From contig DEGR01000006.1 in NCBI GenBank assembly GCA_002351535.1, forward strand, positions 1-45,054: a stretch of 45,054 bases of DNA. Reading direction: 5' to 3'. This document shows, piece after piece, positions 25,822-34,538 of the stretch (positions within the stretch are counted from its first letter, which is position 1; every line of letters starts with the position of its first letter). The stretch is from Lachnospira sp. UBA2821 (lineage in GTDB: Bacteria > Bacillota > Clostridia > Lachnospirales > Lachnospiraceae). The notes below the pieces were generated by a model. That model was not told where the DNA came from and did not search any database. It saw only the letters and a program-made list of their open reading frames with translations. A program made the position numbers and the translations under genes.

Positions 25822-26031
25822 TGTTCAGAGCCAAGCAACATTTCGAAGAAAGTGGATTATAATGCTTGCATTAATAAGCCGCTTTCTTTGGAATGTTATT
25901 TGGCGGATACGCCACAGTGAGAAACGCAGTTTCGAGGTGCGGCGCTGAACATTAACGGTGGCATGATGAAGAAATATTCGGATACGCCACAGTGAGAAAC
26001 GCAGTTTCGAGGTGTGGCTCTGAACATTAAC
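25817..26031. repeat. 215-bp palindromic and direct-repeat element between metG and tatD
   Basis: The ends are inverted repeats: GTTAATGTTCAGAGCCA (25817-25833) is the exact reverse complement of 26015-26031. Just inside the left end, 25837-25897 is an almost fully palindromic hairpin (arms of ~29 bases, centre near 25867). A 53-bp unit then occurs twice, at 25904-25956 and 25979-26031, starting CGGATACGCCACAGTGAGAA and ending CTGAACATTAAC, with only three or so differences. It contains no open frame of note. It overlaps the metG stop codon and ends 37 bp before the tatD start. It could be a miniature mobile element or a processed mRNA structure. Confidence 0.8.
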
Positions 26032-26068
26032 AATGGTGGCGGAGATTATTGTTCGGAAGAGGTTTTAT

Positions 26069-26848
26069 ATGGAATACGATTTTATTTTTGATACCCATAC
26101 ACACTATGATGATGAAGCGTTTGATGAAGACAGGGATAAACTCCTGTCTTCACTTTATAACGGCATGGTTAAGAGAATTGTGGATGTTGGTGCAAGCATG
26201 GAAAGTTCAGGAAAGTCTTTACAGTTGTCAGCAGAGTATCCATACATATATTCTGCAATAGGTCTTCATCCCGACTCAGTTGATGAGGCAACTGAACAAA
26301 ATATGAAATGGATTAGTGAAAATGCTTCTCAAAATAAAAAGGTAGTTGCAATCGGAGAGATTGGACTTGATTATTATTGGAAGGACGATAACAAAAAAGA
26401 GCAGGAAAAGTGTTTTGTAGACCAGTTAAATATAGCAAGGAAAACAGGACTTCCGGTGATTATTCACAGCAGAGATGCAGCAAAAGATACTCTTGATATT
26501 ATGAAAGACAATAAAGCCGGTGAGATAGGCGGAGTAATACATTGTTTTGGTTATGGTACAGAGATGGCAAGAGAATATCTTGACATGGGAATGTATATAG
26601 GAATCGGTGGCGTAGTTACGTTTAAGAATGGAAGAAAGATGAAAGAAGTTGTGGAGTATACACCGCTTGACAGAATTGTAATTGAGACAGATTGTCCGTA
26701 TCTTTCGCCTGAGCCTTACAGGGGCAAAAGAAATGATTCGGGAAGACTTATTTATGTCGCAGATGAGATAGCACGCATAAAAAATGTGGACAGAGACACA
26801 GTAATCAACACGACTTGCAGGAATGCATTTGAAATGTATAAAATATAA
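26069..26848 (+). CDS. TatD family hydrolase / DNase
   Basis: 259 aa metal-dependent deoxyribonuclease of the amidohydrolase fold. The metal-binding set is visible in order: FDTHTHYDD at the start, GLHPDSV, GEIGLDYYW, VIHSRDA, VIHCFGYG and ETDCPYLSPEPYRGKRN. The length is usual for the family. I chose ATG 26069, which has a GAAGAGG site; the longer in-frame version would start inside the repeat. The order metG, tatD, rsmA is a well-conserved Firmicute arrangement, so these are likely one transcription unit despite the repeat in between. The activity is general DNA/peptide-bond quality control and is not precisely known for this clade. Confidence 0.92.
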   Translation: MEYDFIFDTHTHYDDEAFDEDRDKLLSSLYNGMVKRIVDVGASMESSGKSLQLSAEYPYIYSAIGLHPDSVDEATEQNMKWISENASQNKKVVAIGEIGLDYYWKDDNKKEQEKCFVDQLNIARKTGLPVIIHSRDAAKDTLDIMKDNKAGEIGGVIHCFGYGTEMAREYLDMGMYIGIGGVVTFKNGRKMKEVVEYTPLDRIVIETDCPYLSPEPYRGKRNDSGRLIYVADEIARIKNVDRDTVINTTCRNAFEMYKI

Positions 26849-26876
26849 GCAATAAGAAAGGTATGGTAATTGGCTG

Positions 26877-27764
26877 ATGGCATCACTTGGAATACCACAA
26901 AATACAATAGATATTCTTAACAAGTATCATTTTGTGTTTCAGAAGAAATATGGACAGAATTTTCTTATAGATACTCATGTACTTGACAAGATTATAAAGG
27001 CTGCAGATATTGGCGAAGATGATATGGTACTTGAGGTGGGACCGGGAATAGGGACGCTTACTCAGTATTTGTGTGAACATGCTAAATATGTGGCAGCAGT
27101 CGAGATAGATGACAATCTTATACCAATTCTTGAAGAAACATTATCGGAATATGATAATGTCCAGGTTATCCATAACGATATACTTAAGGTGGATGTGAAT
27201 GCCCTGGCTGAAAAATATAACAACAATAAACCAATTAAAGTTGTTGCAAATCTGCCATATTATATTACTACGCCGATAATAATGGGATTGTTTGAAAGTG
27301 GTGTTCCACTTGACAGTATAACGATTATGGTTCAGAAAGAAGTAGCAGACAGAATGCAGGCAGGACCGGGAACGAAAGATTATGGAGCATTATCTTTGGC
27401 AGTACAGTATTATGCAACTGCAAAAATTGCCGCAAATGTTCCACCTAACTGTTTTATGCCACGTCCGGCAGTAGGTTCGGCCGTAATTAATCTTAAAAGA
27501 CATGAAACATCACCATATGAAGTAAAAGATGAAAAACTTTTGTTTAAAATAATAAGGGCATCTTTTAATCAGAGAAGAAAGACACTTGCCAATGGGCTTA
27601 AAAATGCATCTACTCTTAATTATGATAAAGAGACAATAGAAAAGGCTATAGAAAAACTTGGAGTTTCAGCAAGTGTAAGAGGAGAGGCACTTACATTGCA
27701 GCAATTTGTTGAACTAAGTAATATACTGGAATCATATAATTCCGGCATTACGAATATAATGTAA
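26877..27764 (+). CDS. rsmA: 16S rRNA dimethyladenosine transferase
   Basis: 295 aa. It dimethylates two adjacent adenines in helix 45 of 16S rRNA late in 30S assembly. Visible motifs are KKYGQNFLID (family signature), VLEVGPGIGTLT (SAM binding), VEIDDNL, NLPYYITTPIIM (the catalytic N-L-P-Y motif), and FNQRRKTLANGL near the C-terminus. ATG 26877 is used although the nearest good ribosome binding site (GAAAGG) is rather far upstream; translation may be coupled to tatD, which ends 28 bp before. Confidence 0.95.
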   Translation: MASLGIPQNTIDILNKYHFVFQKKYGQNFLIDTHVLDKIIKAADIGEDDMVLEVGPGIGTLTQYLCEHAKYVAAVEIDDNLIPILEETLSEYDNVQVIHNDILKVDVNALAEKYNNNKPIKVVANLPYYITTPIIMGLFESGVPLDSITIMVQKEVADRMQAGPGTKDYGALSLAVQYYATAKIAANVPPNCFMPRPAVGSAVINLKRHETSPYEVKDEKLLFKIIRASFNQRRKTLANGLKNASTLNYDKETIEKAIEKLGVSASVRGEALTLQQFVELSNILESYNSGITNIM

Positions 27765-27792
27765 CAGTTATATAAAAATGCTGGAGGTAGTT

Positions 27793-28650
27793 GTGTCGGA
27801 ATATTTAAGAATTATATCTTATATCAATGAGTATATAGATGGTGAGAAGAATAGAAGCTGTGGCTTTGCAAGGATAGAGTCATCTGATGGCGGAGGAAGA
27901 ATATATATTAATATTAATTCGGGAAGGAATGTACCTGATGGAAATGTTAATGTGTATATGTATAAAAAGACTGACACAGAATATAAAAAAATAAATATTG
28001 GAGAAGTACCTGTTGTTAAGGGAAATATTTCGTGTACTTTGCAGATAGATGTGGACGAGGTATCCGGTTCAGGAATCGGTGTCAGGAAAATGTCGGGATT
28101 ATATTTATATAGCAATGAGCTTAATGTATTATATGTTTCCGAATGGGAGGAAAATACTGTAAATATAGCTGAGTTTATGACGTTACAGGAAAATGAACCA
28201 CAGAATAATATTGAGATGGCAGATACAGTTGGGCAGGTTGAATCAACACCTGAACTTACTATACAGGAAGATGATTGTGACAATCATAAAGAGAGTTTTT
28301 TTGAAGAATTATCAAAATGTTGTGTGAAGATACCCTCATTTGGAAAAGTAAGCAGATGTTTGTGTATAAAGCCCTGTGATTTTATACATTTTCCATATCA
28401 GTATCAGCATCTTGCCGGTAACAGCTTTTTGCTTGGAGGATACATAAGGCATAAATTTCTCATCGTGGGGTGTTGTGAATATGAAGGAATGACGAAATAT
28501 ATATTAGGAGTGCCCGGCAATAACACACAGAGAGAGAAGATAATGGCGGAAATGTTTGGTTTTTCGACATACTTTGATGATGGTGGTGACAGTAACGATA
28601 GTACAGGATGCGGAAACCGAGGGTACTGGTGTACATTTATAGATGATTAA
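27793..28650 (+). CDS. Lachnospiraceae-specific hypothetical protein (DUF6128-like C-terminus)
   Basis: 285 aa from a GTG at 27793, chosen because GGAGG sits 5-6 bases upstream; the in-frame ATG at 27778 lies before that site. The N-terminal half is beta-rich (GFARIES, GGRIYINI). The C-terminal ~95 residues carry CLCIKPCDFIHFPYQYQHL, NSFLLGGY and YILGVPGNN followed by an MAEMFGF helix, a pattern I associate with DUF6128-type Lachnospiraceae proteins; the family name is from memory. No function is known. It follows rsmA by 28 bp and precedes the degenerate HD-GYP gene by 12 bp, so it sits in the same operon. Confidence 0.65.
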   Translation: MSEYLRIISYINEYIDGEKNRSCGFARIESSDGGGRIYININSGRNVPDGNVNVYMYKKTDTEYKKINIGEVPVVKGNISCTLQIDVDEVSGSGIGVRKMSGLYLYSNELNVLYVSEWEENTVNIAEFMTLQENEPQNNIEMADTVGQVESTPELTIQEDDCDNHKESFFEELSKCCVKIPSFGKVSRCLCIKPCDFIHFPYQYQHLAGNSFLLGGYIRHKFLIVGCCEYEGMTKYILGVPGNNTQREKIMAEMFGFSTYFDDGGDSNDSTGCGNRGYWCTFIDD

Positions 28651-28662
28651 TGGAGGAACGAC

Positions 28663-29745
28663 ATGATATTTATAAAGCCTGAAGAATTAAAGAAAGGAAT
28701 GAGACTGGCGAGACCTGTGTACAATAGCAGAGGTGTTCTTTTGTACGATATAAATACAAAGCTTACACGTCAGGGACTCGAGGGAATACGAAACTTCGGT
28801 CTTATAGGTGTGTATGTTCTTGAACCTGCTGAACCTGCACCGGTGCTGAGTGAAGAAGATATAGAATTCGAGAGATTTCAGGCGATGGCGGTAATGAGAC
28901 TTGAAGAAGAACTTGCCAGAATGGCTGAACATAAAGGAATCAAAGATATCCAGAAGATGGCAGAAGAGATAGTAGTCAAATACGGCCGTGTAAACAGAAA
29001 AATTAATTTTCTTAAAAATATGAGAAGTCCGTTTGATTATACATATAAGCATTCGCTGAATGTGGCAATACTTTGTGCAATTATTGCGGCAAATATGAGG
29101 ATGTCATATATGGAGCAGGTGAATATAGTTACGGCGGCTCTTATACATGATGTAGGGAAGACAATGATTCCTGAGAAAATATTAAAGAGAAGTGCCAATA
29201 TGTCTGAAGAAGACGAATATACGGTTAATAAGTGTGAGATTGAGGGAAATGAACTGATACAGAATGACTATGATATACCTTCGATTGTCAGAATAATAAT
29301 TTCACAGAGCGTAAAAGAATTTAAAGGTAATAACGAAAAGAGGGGAAAACTTCTTGATGGCACGAAAGTGTTTATGGTGGCGGAGATGTTTGATATTCTT
29401 ACAGCTATGAATATAAATGGTGAACCATTTAGTGAGCTTGCGGCTCTCAGGCTTCTTATGGGTGAAAAATGCGGTGATGAGAAGAAATATGATGAGAAAG
29501 CTATTGGAGCACTCATGAAAGGCATAAATATATTGACTCCGGGAGTGTGTATAGAGTTAGATAATGGAGTTAAAGGACTTGTTATAAGAGAAAATCCTGA
29601 TAATATTCTTCGACCGGTTATACTAAGTTTTCACGAAAATAAAATATATGACCTTGAAAAAGATGAAAGATTCAAGGATATACAGATACTTGACATTATG
29701 AAAACAATGGATGAGAGAGTCAGGTTTGATGTTACTCAGCAATAA
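28663..29745 (+). CDS. degenerate HD-GYP domain protein
   Basis: 360 aa. Residues ~125-270 have the HD-GYP fold: YKHSLNVAIL supplies the first His and ALIHDVGK near residue 162 supplies the HD pair. However, the usual second-site His (K-H-P-x-x-G) is replaced in KCEIEGNEL, and the HH-E...GYP segment is replaced by ISQSVKEFKGNNEK. It therefore lacks several metal ligands and the GYP loop and is unlikely to be a normal c-di-GMP phosphodiesterase. The N-terminal ~60 residues (GMRLARPVYNSRGVLLYD) match the short DUF3391-like module common before HD-GYP domains. It could be a c-di-GMP receptor or simply non-catalytic. Confidence 0.85.
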   Translation: MIFIKPEELKKGMRLARPVYNSRGVLLYDINTKLTRQGLEGIRNFGLIGVYVLEPAEPAPVLSEEDIEFERFQAMAVMRLEEELARMAEHKGIKDIQKMAEEIVVKYGRVNRKINFLKNMRSPFDYTYKHSLNVAILCAIIAANMRMSYMEQVNIVTAALIHDVGKTMIPEKILKRSANMSEEDEYTVNKCEIEGNELIQNDYDIPSIVRIIISQSVKEFKGNNEKRGKLLDGTKVFMVAEMFDILTAMNINGEPFSELAALRLLMGEKCGDEKKYDEKAIGALMKGINILTPGVCIELDNGVKGLVIRENPDNILRPVILSFHENKIYDLEKDERFKDIQILDIMKTMDERVRFDVTQQ

Positions 29746-30277
29746 GTGCGAATCTGTAATGGTCTTCGAATCTGTCGCATATTTTGATGCATTTGTGACA
29801 TATGCCTTCGTTGACGAAGTTAAGAGAATCTAAAAGCTTCATAGAGGCAAGATTGTTATGCATTACATATGCCTCTATTCTATTCATACCAAGACTTTCA
29901 AAGATAGCATTGCAGAAACATTTTAGTGCTTCTGTTGCATACCCATGTCGCTGAAAAGGTGGTGCTATTTTGTAACCTATAGTACATGAAAAATAAGGGC
30001 TGTGGTATATGTGACTTGCAGACAGTGTGCCTATAATAGTGTGTGGGTCATCCTTTTTGAAAATATAATATCTTATATATCTGCATTGCAAAAATGCGTT
30101 GTATTCTGCCTGTAAAGTTGCGGCCTGATAGTCCACAGTATAGAAGGCAGAATTTTTTTTGGACTCAAAAGGTTCAAAGCTGTCTCTGTTACTGAATACA
30201 AAATCTAGAACCTTATCAGCATATGTATAATCAAGAACTTTGATAATTAATCTGTTTGTTGTATATTCAAATTGCAT
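29732..30277 (-). CDS. GNAT acetyltransferase (RimJ/RimL-like)
   Basis: 181 aa, the standard length for RimJ/RimL-type N-acetyltransferases. It begins with TNRLIIKVLDYTYADKVLDF, carries the acetyl-CoA-binding stretch KIAPPFQRHGYATEALK (Q-R-x-G-x-A), and ends with NRIEAYVMHNNLASMKLLDSL, all family hallmarks. The substrate is unknown. The ATG at 30277 has an ACGGAGG site. Its last codons overlap the end of the convergent HD-GYP gene by 14 bp, so no terminator lies between them. Confidence 0.88.
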   Translation of the reverse strand: MQFEYTTNRLIIKVLDYTYADKVLDFVFSNRDSFEPFESKKNSAFYTVDYQAATLQAEYNAFLQCRYIRYYIFKKDDPHTIIGTLSASHIYHSPYFSCTIGYKIAPPFQRHGYATEALKCFCNAIFESLGMNRIEAYVMHNNLASMKLLDSLNFVNEGICHKCIKICDRFEDHYRFALIAE

Positions 30278-30358
30278 TTTTTAAAATCCTCCGTTACAAT
30301 GATTATATTAAAGATTATAAACGTTTGATTTAGAAATGTACAGAAATGGATTAAGAAT

Positions 30359-30829
30359 ATGAATCAGAATGAAAAATATATGAAACAGGCGGTTAAGCAG
30401 GCAATTAAAGCTAAAGATATAGATGAAGTGCCAATCGGATGTATAATTGTATATGAAGGAAAGGTTATTGCGAGAGCATATAACAGAAGAAATATTGATA
30501 AAAATACGTTGTCGCATGCTGAAATGATTGCAATAAAGAAAGCTTCAAAGAAACTTGGCGACTGGCGGCTCGATGGTTGTGAAATGTATGTTACGTTAGA
30601 ACCATGTCAGATGTGTGCAGGTGCTATTGTCCAGTCAAGAATTAAGAAAGTGTATATAGGATGCATGAATCCGAAGGCGGGATGTGCAGGGTCTGTACTG
30701 AATCTTTTGCAGGTTGCAAAGTTTAATCATCAGACGGAGATAGAAAAAGGAATTCTTGAAGAGGAGTGCAGCAGTCTTATTACAACATTTTTTAAAGAGC
30801 TTAGAGAAAAGAAGAAAAAAAACGAATAG
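30359..30829 (+). CDS. tadA: tRNA-specific adenosine deaminase
   Basis: 156 aa zinc deaminase that converts the wobble A34 of tRNA-Arg(ACG) to inosine. HAEMIAI supplies the zinc His and the catalytic Glu, and LEPCQMCAGAIVQSRI supplies the two zinc Cys residues. The C-terminal helix with SSLITTFFKELR is typical. ATG 30359 has only a weak upstream site. In many Firmicutes tadA is next to the SRP RNA gene; here the SRP RNA is ~3.7 kb downstream on the other strand. Confidence 0.95.
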   Translation: MNQNEKYMKQAVKQAIKAKDIDEVPIGCIIVYEGKVIARAYNRRNIDKNTLSHAEMIAIKKASKKLGDWRLDGCEMYVTLEPCQMCAGAIVQSRIKKVYIGCMNPKAGCAGSVLNLLQVAKFNHQTEIEKGILEEECSSLITTFFKELREKKKKNE

Positions 30830-30847
30830 TATTTTAAGGGAGATGAT

Positions 30848-32653
30848 GTGGTAATGGCATTCGGTAATATAAATAATCATATAGAGAAAATAAAAGATAA
30901 TATAAAAGACAAGATAATTATAAGAGAGGTAGAAGAAAGTGAACCGGCGAAGGTGACAGCTTCTACAACCAGACCGATGGCAGGATACCAGTCCATTCAG
31001 AATGATTCTTCATTTAAGAAAGCAGAGCATGCCGCAGAGACAAAAGAACATAAGGAATATACCTATCATATGCAGACGGATGAAAGTGGAAGAACTTTGA
31101 AATTCAGAAAAGCAAAAAATGTAGATGACGGCAGCGAAAATAATAGAAATAATAGAAATAATAAAAATAATAATAGAAATAATAATAGAAATAACGCAGA
31201 TAGTGATATTGTCAATGAGCAGAACTATAATTCAGAAGAGGCAGGCAGAGAAAGATTTGTTCTGGATATTGCATCTGACCACATGTCAGCGAGTATAATG
31301 GTATTCAAAGACAATGAGAGGGATTATACAGAGGAAGACATTATAGGTTATCTTAATGAACAATCCATTGTATATGGAATAGATATGAACGTGGTCGAAG
31401 ACATTGTTAAGGGAAAATGCTATTACGAAGATGTAGTTGTGGCAAAGGGTGTTGAACCGATAGACGGAATAGACGGATATTACGATTACACATTTAATAC
31501 AAAACCGGAGACCAAACCTATTATTCTTGAGGATGGTTCGGTTGATTACAATACACTTGGAAAGATAGAACTGGTGTATAAGGACCAGCTTCTTGCTACA
31601 TATATTCCATCACGTCCGGGTAAAGATGGAATGGATATATTTGGAAATGTAATAAAAGCATATGTTCCTATTGACTTAAAACCACTTAAGCTTAACAATG
31701 TTGATTATGAACCGGAGAATGAGGAGTATTATTCTGTCGTTGAAGGTAAAGCCACAATCGAGGGTGGAACTATACGGGTAACTCCGACATATATAGTTGA
31801 TGGCAATCTTGAGGCTGCAACAGGAGATTTGGATTTCCGTGGGGATGTAATAGTTAAAGGAAATGTATTTTCAAATGTTATGATAAAGACTACGGGCAAT
31901 ATAACGATAGACGGACATGTGGAAATTGCAACTCTTATAGCAGGTAAAAACATTCTGCTAAAAAATGGTATGCAGGGGTCCGGTGCAGGAAAAGTCAGAT
32001 GTGGTGGAACACTTATGGCAAAATTTCTGGAGCAGACTGTAGTTGAGGCAGGCGGTGATGTTAATGCCAATGCAATACTTAACTGTGATATTGATTGTCG
32101 TGGAAGTGTTGTTGTATCAGGAACGAGAGGAACAATTCTCGGAGGAAGTGTTACGGCTGTTGAGAAGATAGAAGCACATTCGCTTGGCAACAGGGTGGGC
32201 CTTAAAACTAATATTATAATAGGTCTGAAGAATGAATTCAAAGTTGAGATGTTAGCGGTGGACGAAGAAATAGAACAGTGCAAAGACAGGCTTGCAGATG
32301 CGGCAAGAGGCTTAGAACGGGTAAGTCAGGAGATGAAACATCTTAATAACCCTGCACTTGCTAAAGAGAAGATGGAATATATGCGGAGTAAGATAACAGA
32401 ACAGAGTAACTTTAATGAACTTGTCGCAAAGAAGGAATCACTTGCGGATATCAGGGACAGGTCACAGAATGGAAGTATAGTAGTGGAAGGTTCTGCGAAC
32501 ATAGGAACAATAATTACGATAAATGGAATGAGCGAGACACTTAATTCTGAATATAAAAATGTAACATTTACCAGAACACCAAAGGAGATAAGGATACATT
32601 CGAATGCGATAGATGATACAAAGTTAAGGGCAGTAAAAAAAAGACGTTATTAA
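30848..32653 (+). CDS. DUF342 (FapA-like) protein with Asn/Arg-rich linker
   Basis: About 600 aa. After a ~90-residue variable start comes a low-complexity Asn/Arg/Lys stretch (residues ~97-116). The DUF342 part follows: IASDHMSASIMVFKDNERDYTEED, IPSRPGKDGMDIFGN, a beta-helix region (DLDFRGDVIVKGNV, ITIDGHVEIATLIAGKNI, GDVNANAILNCDIDCRGSV), then a coiled coil (~480-550). DUF342/FapA proteins are cytoplasmic and are linked to surface or flagellar regulation in some bacteria. A GTG at 30848 is best placed for GGGAG; an ATG at 30854 is the alternative. The stop codon abuts the long fold-back element. Confidence 0.88.
   Translation: MVMAFGNINNHIEKIKDNIKDKIIIREVEESEPAKVTASTTRPMAGYQSIQNDSSFKKAEHAAETKEHKEYTYHMQTDESGRTLKFRKAKNVDDGSENNRNNRNNKNNNRNNNRNNADSDIVNEQNYNSEEAGRERFVLDIASDHMSASIMVFKDNERDYTEEDIIGYLNEQSIVYGIDMNVVEDIVKGKCYYEDVVVAKGVEPIDGIDGYYDYTFNTKPETKPIILEDGSVDYNTLGKIELVYKDQLLATYIPSRPGKDGMDIFGNVIKAYVPIDLKPLKLNNVDYEPENEEYYSVVEGKATIEGGTIRVTPTYIVDGNLEAATGDLDFRGDVIVKGNVFSNVMIKTTGNITIDGHVEIATLIAGKNILLKNGMQGSGAGKVRCGGTLMAKFLEQTVVEAGGDVNANAILNCDIDCRGSVVVSGTRGTILGGSVTAVEKIEAHSLGNRVGLKTNIIIGLKNEFKVEMLAVDEEIEQCKDRLADAARGLERVSQEMKHLNNPALAKEKMEYMRSKITEQSNFNELVAKKESLADIRDRSQNGSIVVEGSANIGTIITINGMSETLNSEYKNVTFTRTPKEIRIHSNAIDDTKLRAVKKRRY
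31137..31195 (+). repeat. short AAT/AGAAAT simple-sequence tract inside the DUF342 gene
   Basis: A run of AATAGAAAT and AAT units encodes alternating Asn and Arg/Lys. All units are multiples of three, so length change would not shift the frame. It lies in the linker between the variable N-terminus and the DUF342 core. Confidence 0.7.
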
Positions 32654-33186
32654 AACTTCCCGTAGTGGGATATAATACAGCATATGCAATATGGAATACA
32701 TCAGCTATTAATATCACAACTTGTCCTAAATTGCTAATTTGTCGATGCCGGTTTTATACTCGTATGATTATTTATGTTCATTCGATATTGAACATCTCCG
32801 CAGGGTGTACGTCCATTGCACACACTCGATTTATGACGTGTCGTGTGTGAGAGTTATGTCGTTCACCGGCTAAAGCTGGTGCGAAAAATCACCGTTCAAG
32901 CATCATTGTCTACAATTTAATGATATATTTCTGGCGCGTTTGATTTTTCGCACCTTATAAGCTTAGCCTGTGGCGACATTTACTCTCACCAGACTAAGGA
33001 ATCATGAGAGCGTGTGTACTGGACGTACATCCTTAGCGAAGCTGTTCACTTAACGAATGGACATAAAATTTGAGCATAAAACCGGCATCTGACAAATTCA
33101 CGCAATTTATACAAAATGTTGTGATATTAATATTGATGTATCCATACTTTTAGATGGTATTATGCAATACCCACTACGGGAAGTTT
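32653..33186. repeat. 534-bp fold-back element with perfect terminal inverted repeats (long form)
   Basis: The ends are perfect 17-bp inverted repeats (AAACTTCCCGTAGTGGG at 32653-32669, reverse complement at 33170-33186). Further in, at least four more blocks pair across the element: 32698-32750 with 33083-33140; ~32801-32827 with ~33008-33033; GTGAGAG-TATGTCG near 32848 with CGACAT-ACTCTCAC near 32973; and GGTGCGAAAAATCA near 32878 with TGATTTTTCGCACC near 32941. Nearly the whole length can thus form one long imperfect hairpin. There is no ORF of note. It overlaps the last base of the DUF342 stop codon and the aroA stop codon. A 140-bp relative lies at 1585-1724. Confidence 0.85.
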
Positions 33187-34462
33187 AGTTATATAAGGAA
33201 TCCAATACTTCAAAATAATTTTCAAATGTTTTGTGGCAACATTCCGGGTCATCGATTACAATACCGTCGGCTTTAATTCCAAGAAGACTGAACGCCATGG
33301 CAACACGATGGTCATCATATGTTGTTATAGTTGCAGGCGTGATAGAACCCGGGTGAATGGTTACACTGTCATCTGATGATTCACACTGTATACCTGCTTT
33401 GGTAAGCTCATTAACAATAGCATTTATACGGTCACATTCCTGCCCACGGATGTGTGCAATACCTCTTATCGTTGTGTCAGATATGGCGAATGGAGCCATG
33501 GCTGCGAGTGTCAGGGCCTGATCCGAGAAGTCATTCATATTAATATCTATACCGCTATATGGGGCTGAAGGACCTGTAATAGTTATACCATCTCTGGTCT
33601 CGCTTGCAGAACATCCCATAGTTTCGAGAAGTTTAAGGAACTTCATGTCACCCTGCATAGAACTAGAAAATACATTTCGCACGGTAATGGAACTACCGGT
33701 CATAGCTGCTATGGCATAAAAATAACATGCGCCCGATACGTCCGGTTCTATATAGTAATCGTTTATGTTAATATTCTGATTTCCTTTTACATAGTAATTA
33801 ATTCCGTCGAATTCAGAGTCGACTCCAAATTGTTTCATCATATTTCTTGTGATTCTTATGTATGAGCCATCTGTTTTGCTGCTTGTAATCCGTATATGAA
33901 GTCCGTCAGGCAGACCACAGGCAATCATAAGCATTGCACTTAGATACTGTGTGCTGGCACTTATATCTATATCAATAGAAGTGACTTTAGTTTTGCAGCC
34001 TTTTACTTTAACGGGAAGGAAACCTTCATTTTCAAGATATGTAAATTCAGCTCCCATATAAGTGAGAATATCAAACAACTGTTTCATGGGTCTGCGTTTC
34101 ATCTGCTCAGAACAGTTAATTGTATATTCACCTTCGGATAATGCAAGCATTGCTGTAAGAAAACGTGCGGCTGTTCCGGCACTTCCTACATCTATAGTTC
34201 CGGACTTTACAGGAATGACACCACCTGTTCCTTCAATATATACGGTCTTGTCGGTCTCGTTAATATTCATTGTATAACCAAGTGAACGAAGGCTGTCCAA
34301 AAAATGCCTTGAATCGTCACTGAAAAGGACGCCTTTTAGTGTGGAAGGTTTGTCTGACATGGCAGCCATGAGAAGTGCTCTGTTAGTCATGCTTTTTGAA
34401 CCCGGAACAGTTACTGTTTTGCTGATGGGTTTAAGAATAGGTTTAACATAATATTTATTCAT
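33185..34462 (-). CDS. aroA: 3-phosphoshikimate 1-carboxyvinyltransferase (EPSP synthase)
   Basis: 425 aa, sixth step of the shikimate pathway: shikimate-3-phosphate plus PEP gives EPSP. Marks are VPGSKSMTNRALLMAA near the start, DVGSAGTAARFLTAM (the substrate-binding loop, in the A/A variant of the more usual GNxGT), SSQY-like SASTQYLSAMLMI, FSDQALTLAAMAPFA, RIRGQECDRINA and TYDDHRVAMAFSLLG. I chose ATG 34462, with GGAG just upstream; that site lies inside an in-frame ATG extension. Its stop codon overlaps the end of the fold-back element. It lies ~75 bp downstream of the SRP RNA gene on the same strand. Confidence 0.95.
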   Translation of the reverse strand: MNKYYVKPILKPISKTVTVPGSKSMTNRALLMAAMSDKPSTLKGVLFSDDSRHFLDSLRSLGYTMNINETDKTVYIEGTGGVIPVKSGTIDVGSAGTAARFLTAMLALSEGEYTINCSEQMKRRPMKQLFDILTYMGAEFTYLENEGFLPVKVKGCKTKVTSIDIDISASTQYLSAMLMIACGLPDGLHIRITSSKTDGSYIRITRNMMKQFGVDSEFDGINYYVKGNQNININDYYIEPDVSGACYFYAIAAMTGSSITVRNVFSSSMQGDMKFLKLLETMGCSASETRDGITITGPSAPYSGIDINMNDFSDQALTLAAMAPFAISDTTIRGIAHIRGQECDRINAIVNELTKAGIQCESSDDSVTIHPGSITPATITTYDDHRVAMAFSLLGIKADGIVIDDPECCHKTFENYFEVLDSLYN

Positions 34463-34538
34463 TGTAATCTCCATTTATGCAGGCATCTGGCATTTTAAAA
34501 ATCTGATTTATGCCTGCCTTTGAAAGTGTAAAAAAAAT

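Noticed and set aside
25817..26031. CRISPR array
   Set aside because: Only two direct copies of 53 bp with a 22-bp gap, inverted ends, and no cas genes.
32665..32850. Small plus-strand frame within the fold-back element
   Set aside because: 61 codons with no ribosome binding site, lying in DNA whose changes follow base-pairing, not codon structure.
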